This document shows, in pieces, positions 6,038 through 6,377 of a stretch of DNA of 6,377 nucleotides. Numbering within the stretch: the first letter of the stretch is position 1; each line of letters opens with the position of its first letter. A program made the position numbers and the translations under genes. The notes beneath the pieces are model-generated. The model did no database searches and was not told the DNA's origin. It saw only the letters and a program-made list of their open reading frames with translations. The stretch comes from Bacteroides sp. CAG:1076 (GTDB lineage Bacteria; Bacteroidota; Bacteroidia; Bacteroidales; Bacteroidaceae): NCBI GenBank assembly GCA_000436795.1, contig HF993213.1, positions 1 to 6,377 of the forward strand, given 5' to 3'.

Positions 6038-6377
6038 AGTGATTTTGAATTATTCGGGTAAGCGAGAGAAAAGGAAATTAATTTACTTTTCAGAGCGAAA
6101 GAATAATCAAGAATTAAAGGCTGTTCATCCGCTACAAGGCGGAAGCAATGCCACGGAAGAGTATGGTACAAGGATACAAGACATCAAATAGTACCGGTAC
6201 AAGTAGAAGGACAACCGGAAATGGATACACAATCTTCAAAGGAAGTGTCCTCTTCTCCTACTCCGGAAAGAAAGGAGAATACGGAACCCTGTCCTGTAAG
6301 AATGATGATAGACATCCGTATGACAAACGGAATAAGGATACAGCAACGAAACTTGACCTACCGGAACTTGAAAAGTC
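6026..6377 (+). pseudogene. IS66-family ORF1 (accessory protein), apparently degraded and cut by the window end
   Basis: The frame beginning at ATG 6026 reads MYSSSDFELFG and then hits stops at 6059 and 6104. The same frame is open from 6107 to the window end. Its part from 6164, WYKDTRHQIVPVQVEGQPE followed by IDIRMTNGIRIQQRNL, resembles the C-terminal half of Bacteroidetes IS66 ORF1 proteins, as I recall them. A different frame (6124-6159) reads FIRYKAEAMPRK, which resembles the part that should precede it. This pattern suggests a small deletion or frameshift near 6159-6163 together with upstream damage. IS66 ORF1 is a small protein needed with ORF2 and the transposase for movement, although its exact role is unsettled. 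The assignment rests on remembered family sequence, so the lesion position is approximate. Confidence 0.55.

Larger units (their letters stand above)
5948..6377 (+). mobile_element. IS66-family insertion sequence, left end (continues past the window)
   Basis: The element begins GTAAGCGTCC, the usual start of IS66-family ends, and pairs with the terminus at 20-42. A reading frame resembling the first small ORF of Bacteroidetes IS66 elements follows on the plus strand, so this is the ORF1-side (left) end. The TnpB (ORF2) and TnpC transposase genes expected downstream lie outside the window. Whether the element is complete or able to move cannot be judged. The damaged-looking ORF1 argues against full function. 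Confidence 0.75.

Noticed and set aside
5938..6171. Minus-strand open frame of 77 codons across the IS66 terminus
   Set aside because: It crosses the IS boundary, runs antisense to the ORF1 region, and its translation shows no recognisable family pattern. It looks like chance in AT-rich DNA.

Overview
The window looks like a surface-glycan locus from a Bacteroidales bacterium (Bacteroides/Prevotella-like). The reasons are the low-to-moderate GC, start codons without clear Shine-Dalgarno sequences, the style of the heptose enzymes, and a flanking IS66-family element whose first ORF resembles Bacteroidetes versions. Species cannot be read from the sequence.

Layout: positions 1-42 are the terminus of an IS66-type insertion sequence that runs off the left edge. 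It abuts a gene for an FrhB-type (coenzyme F420 hydrogenase/dehydrogenase beta subunit-like) protein at 43-1046, which has lost its 5' end. Five tightly packed plus-strand genes follow: hldE (1050-2486), gmhA (2488-3084), gmhB (3077-3640), hldD (3654-4619) and a GT9 heptosyltransferase-like glycosyltransferase (4636-5805). A 142-base AT-rich gap holds one short hairpin and no gene. A second IS66-type terminus starts at 5948 and is followed by what appears to be a degraded first ORF of that element, running off the right edge.

How the genes work together: GmhA isomerises sedoheptulose 7-phosphate to D-glycero-D-manno-heptose 7-phosphate. The kinase half of HldE makes the 1,7-bisphosphate, GmhB removes the 7-phosphate, the nucleotidyltransferase half of HldE makes ADP-D,D-heptose, and HldD epimerises it to ADP-L-glycero-D-manno-heptose. 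The GT9 enzyme is the likely user of this donor in LPS core or another surface glycan. All four enzymes keep their visible catalytic or metal-binding residues, so the pathway appears complete.

The least ordinary feature is architectural. The heptose cluster lies between two facing IS66-type ends that share an 18-base perfect inverted match, and the left one cuts the first gene of the transcription unit. This suggests a composite-transposon-like or IS-remodelled locus, and it raises the question of what now drives the operon. I see no sign of a wholly new biochemical system.
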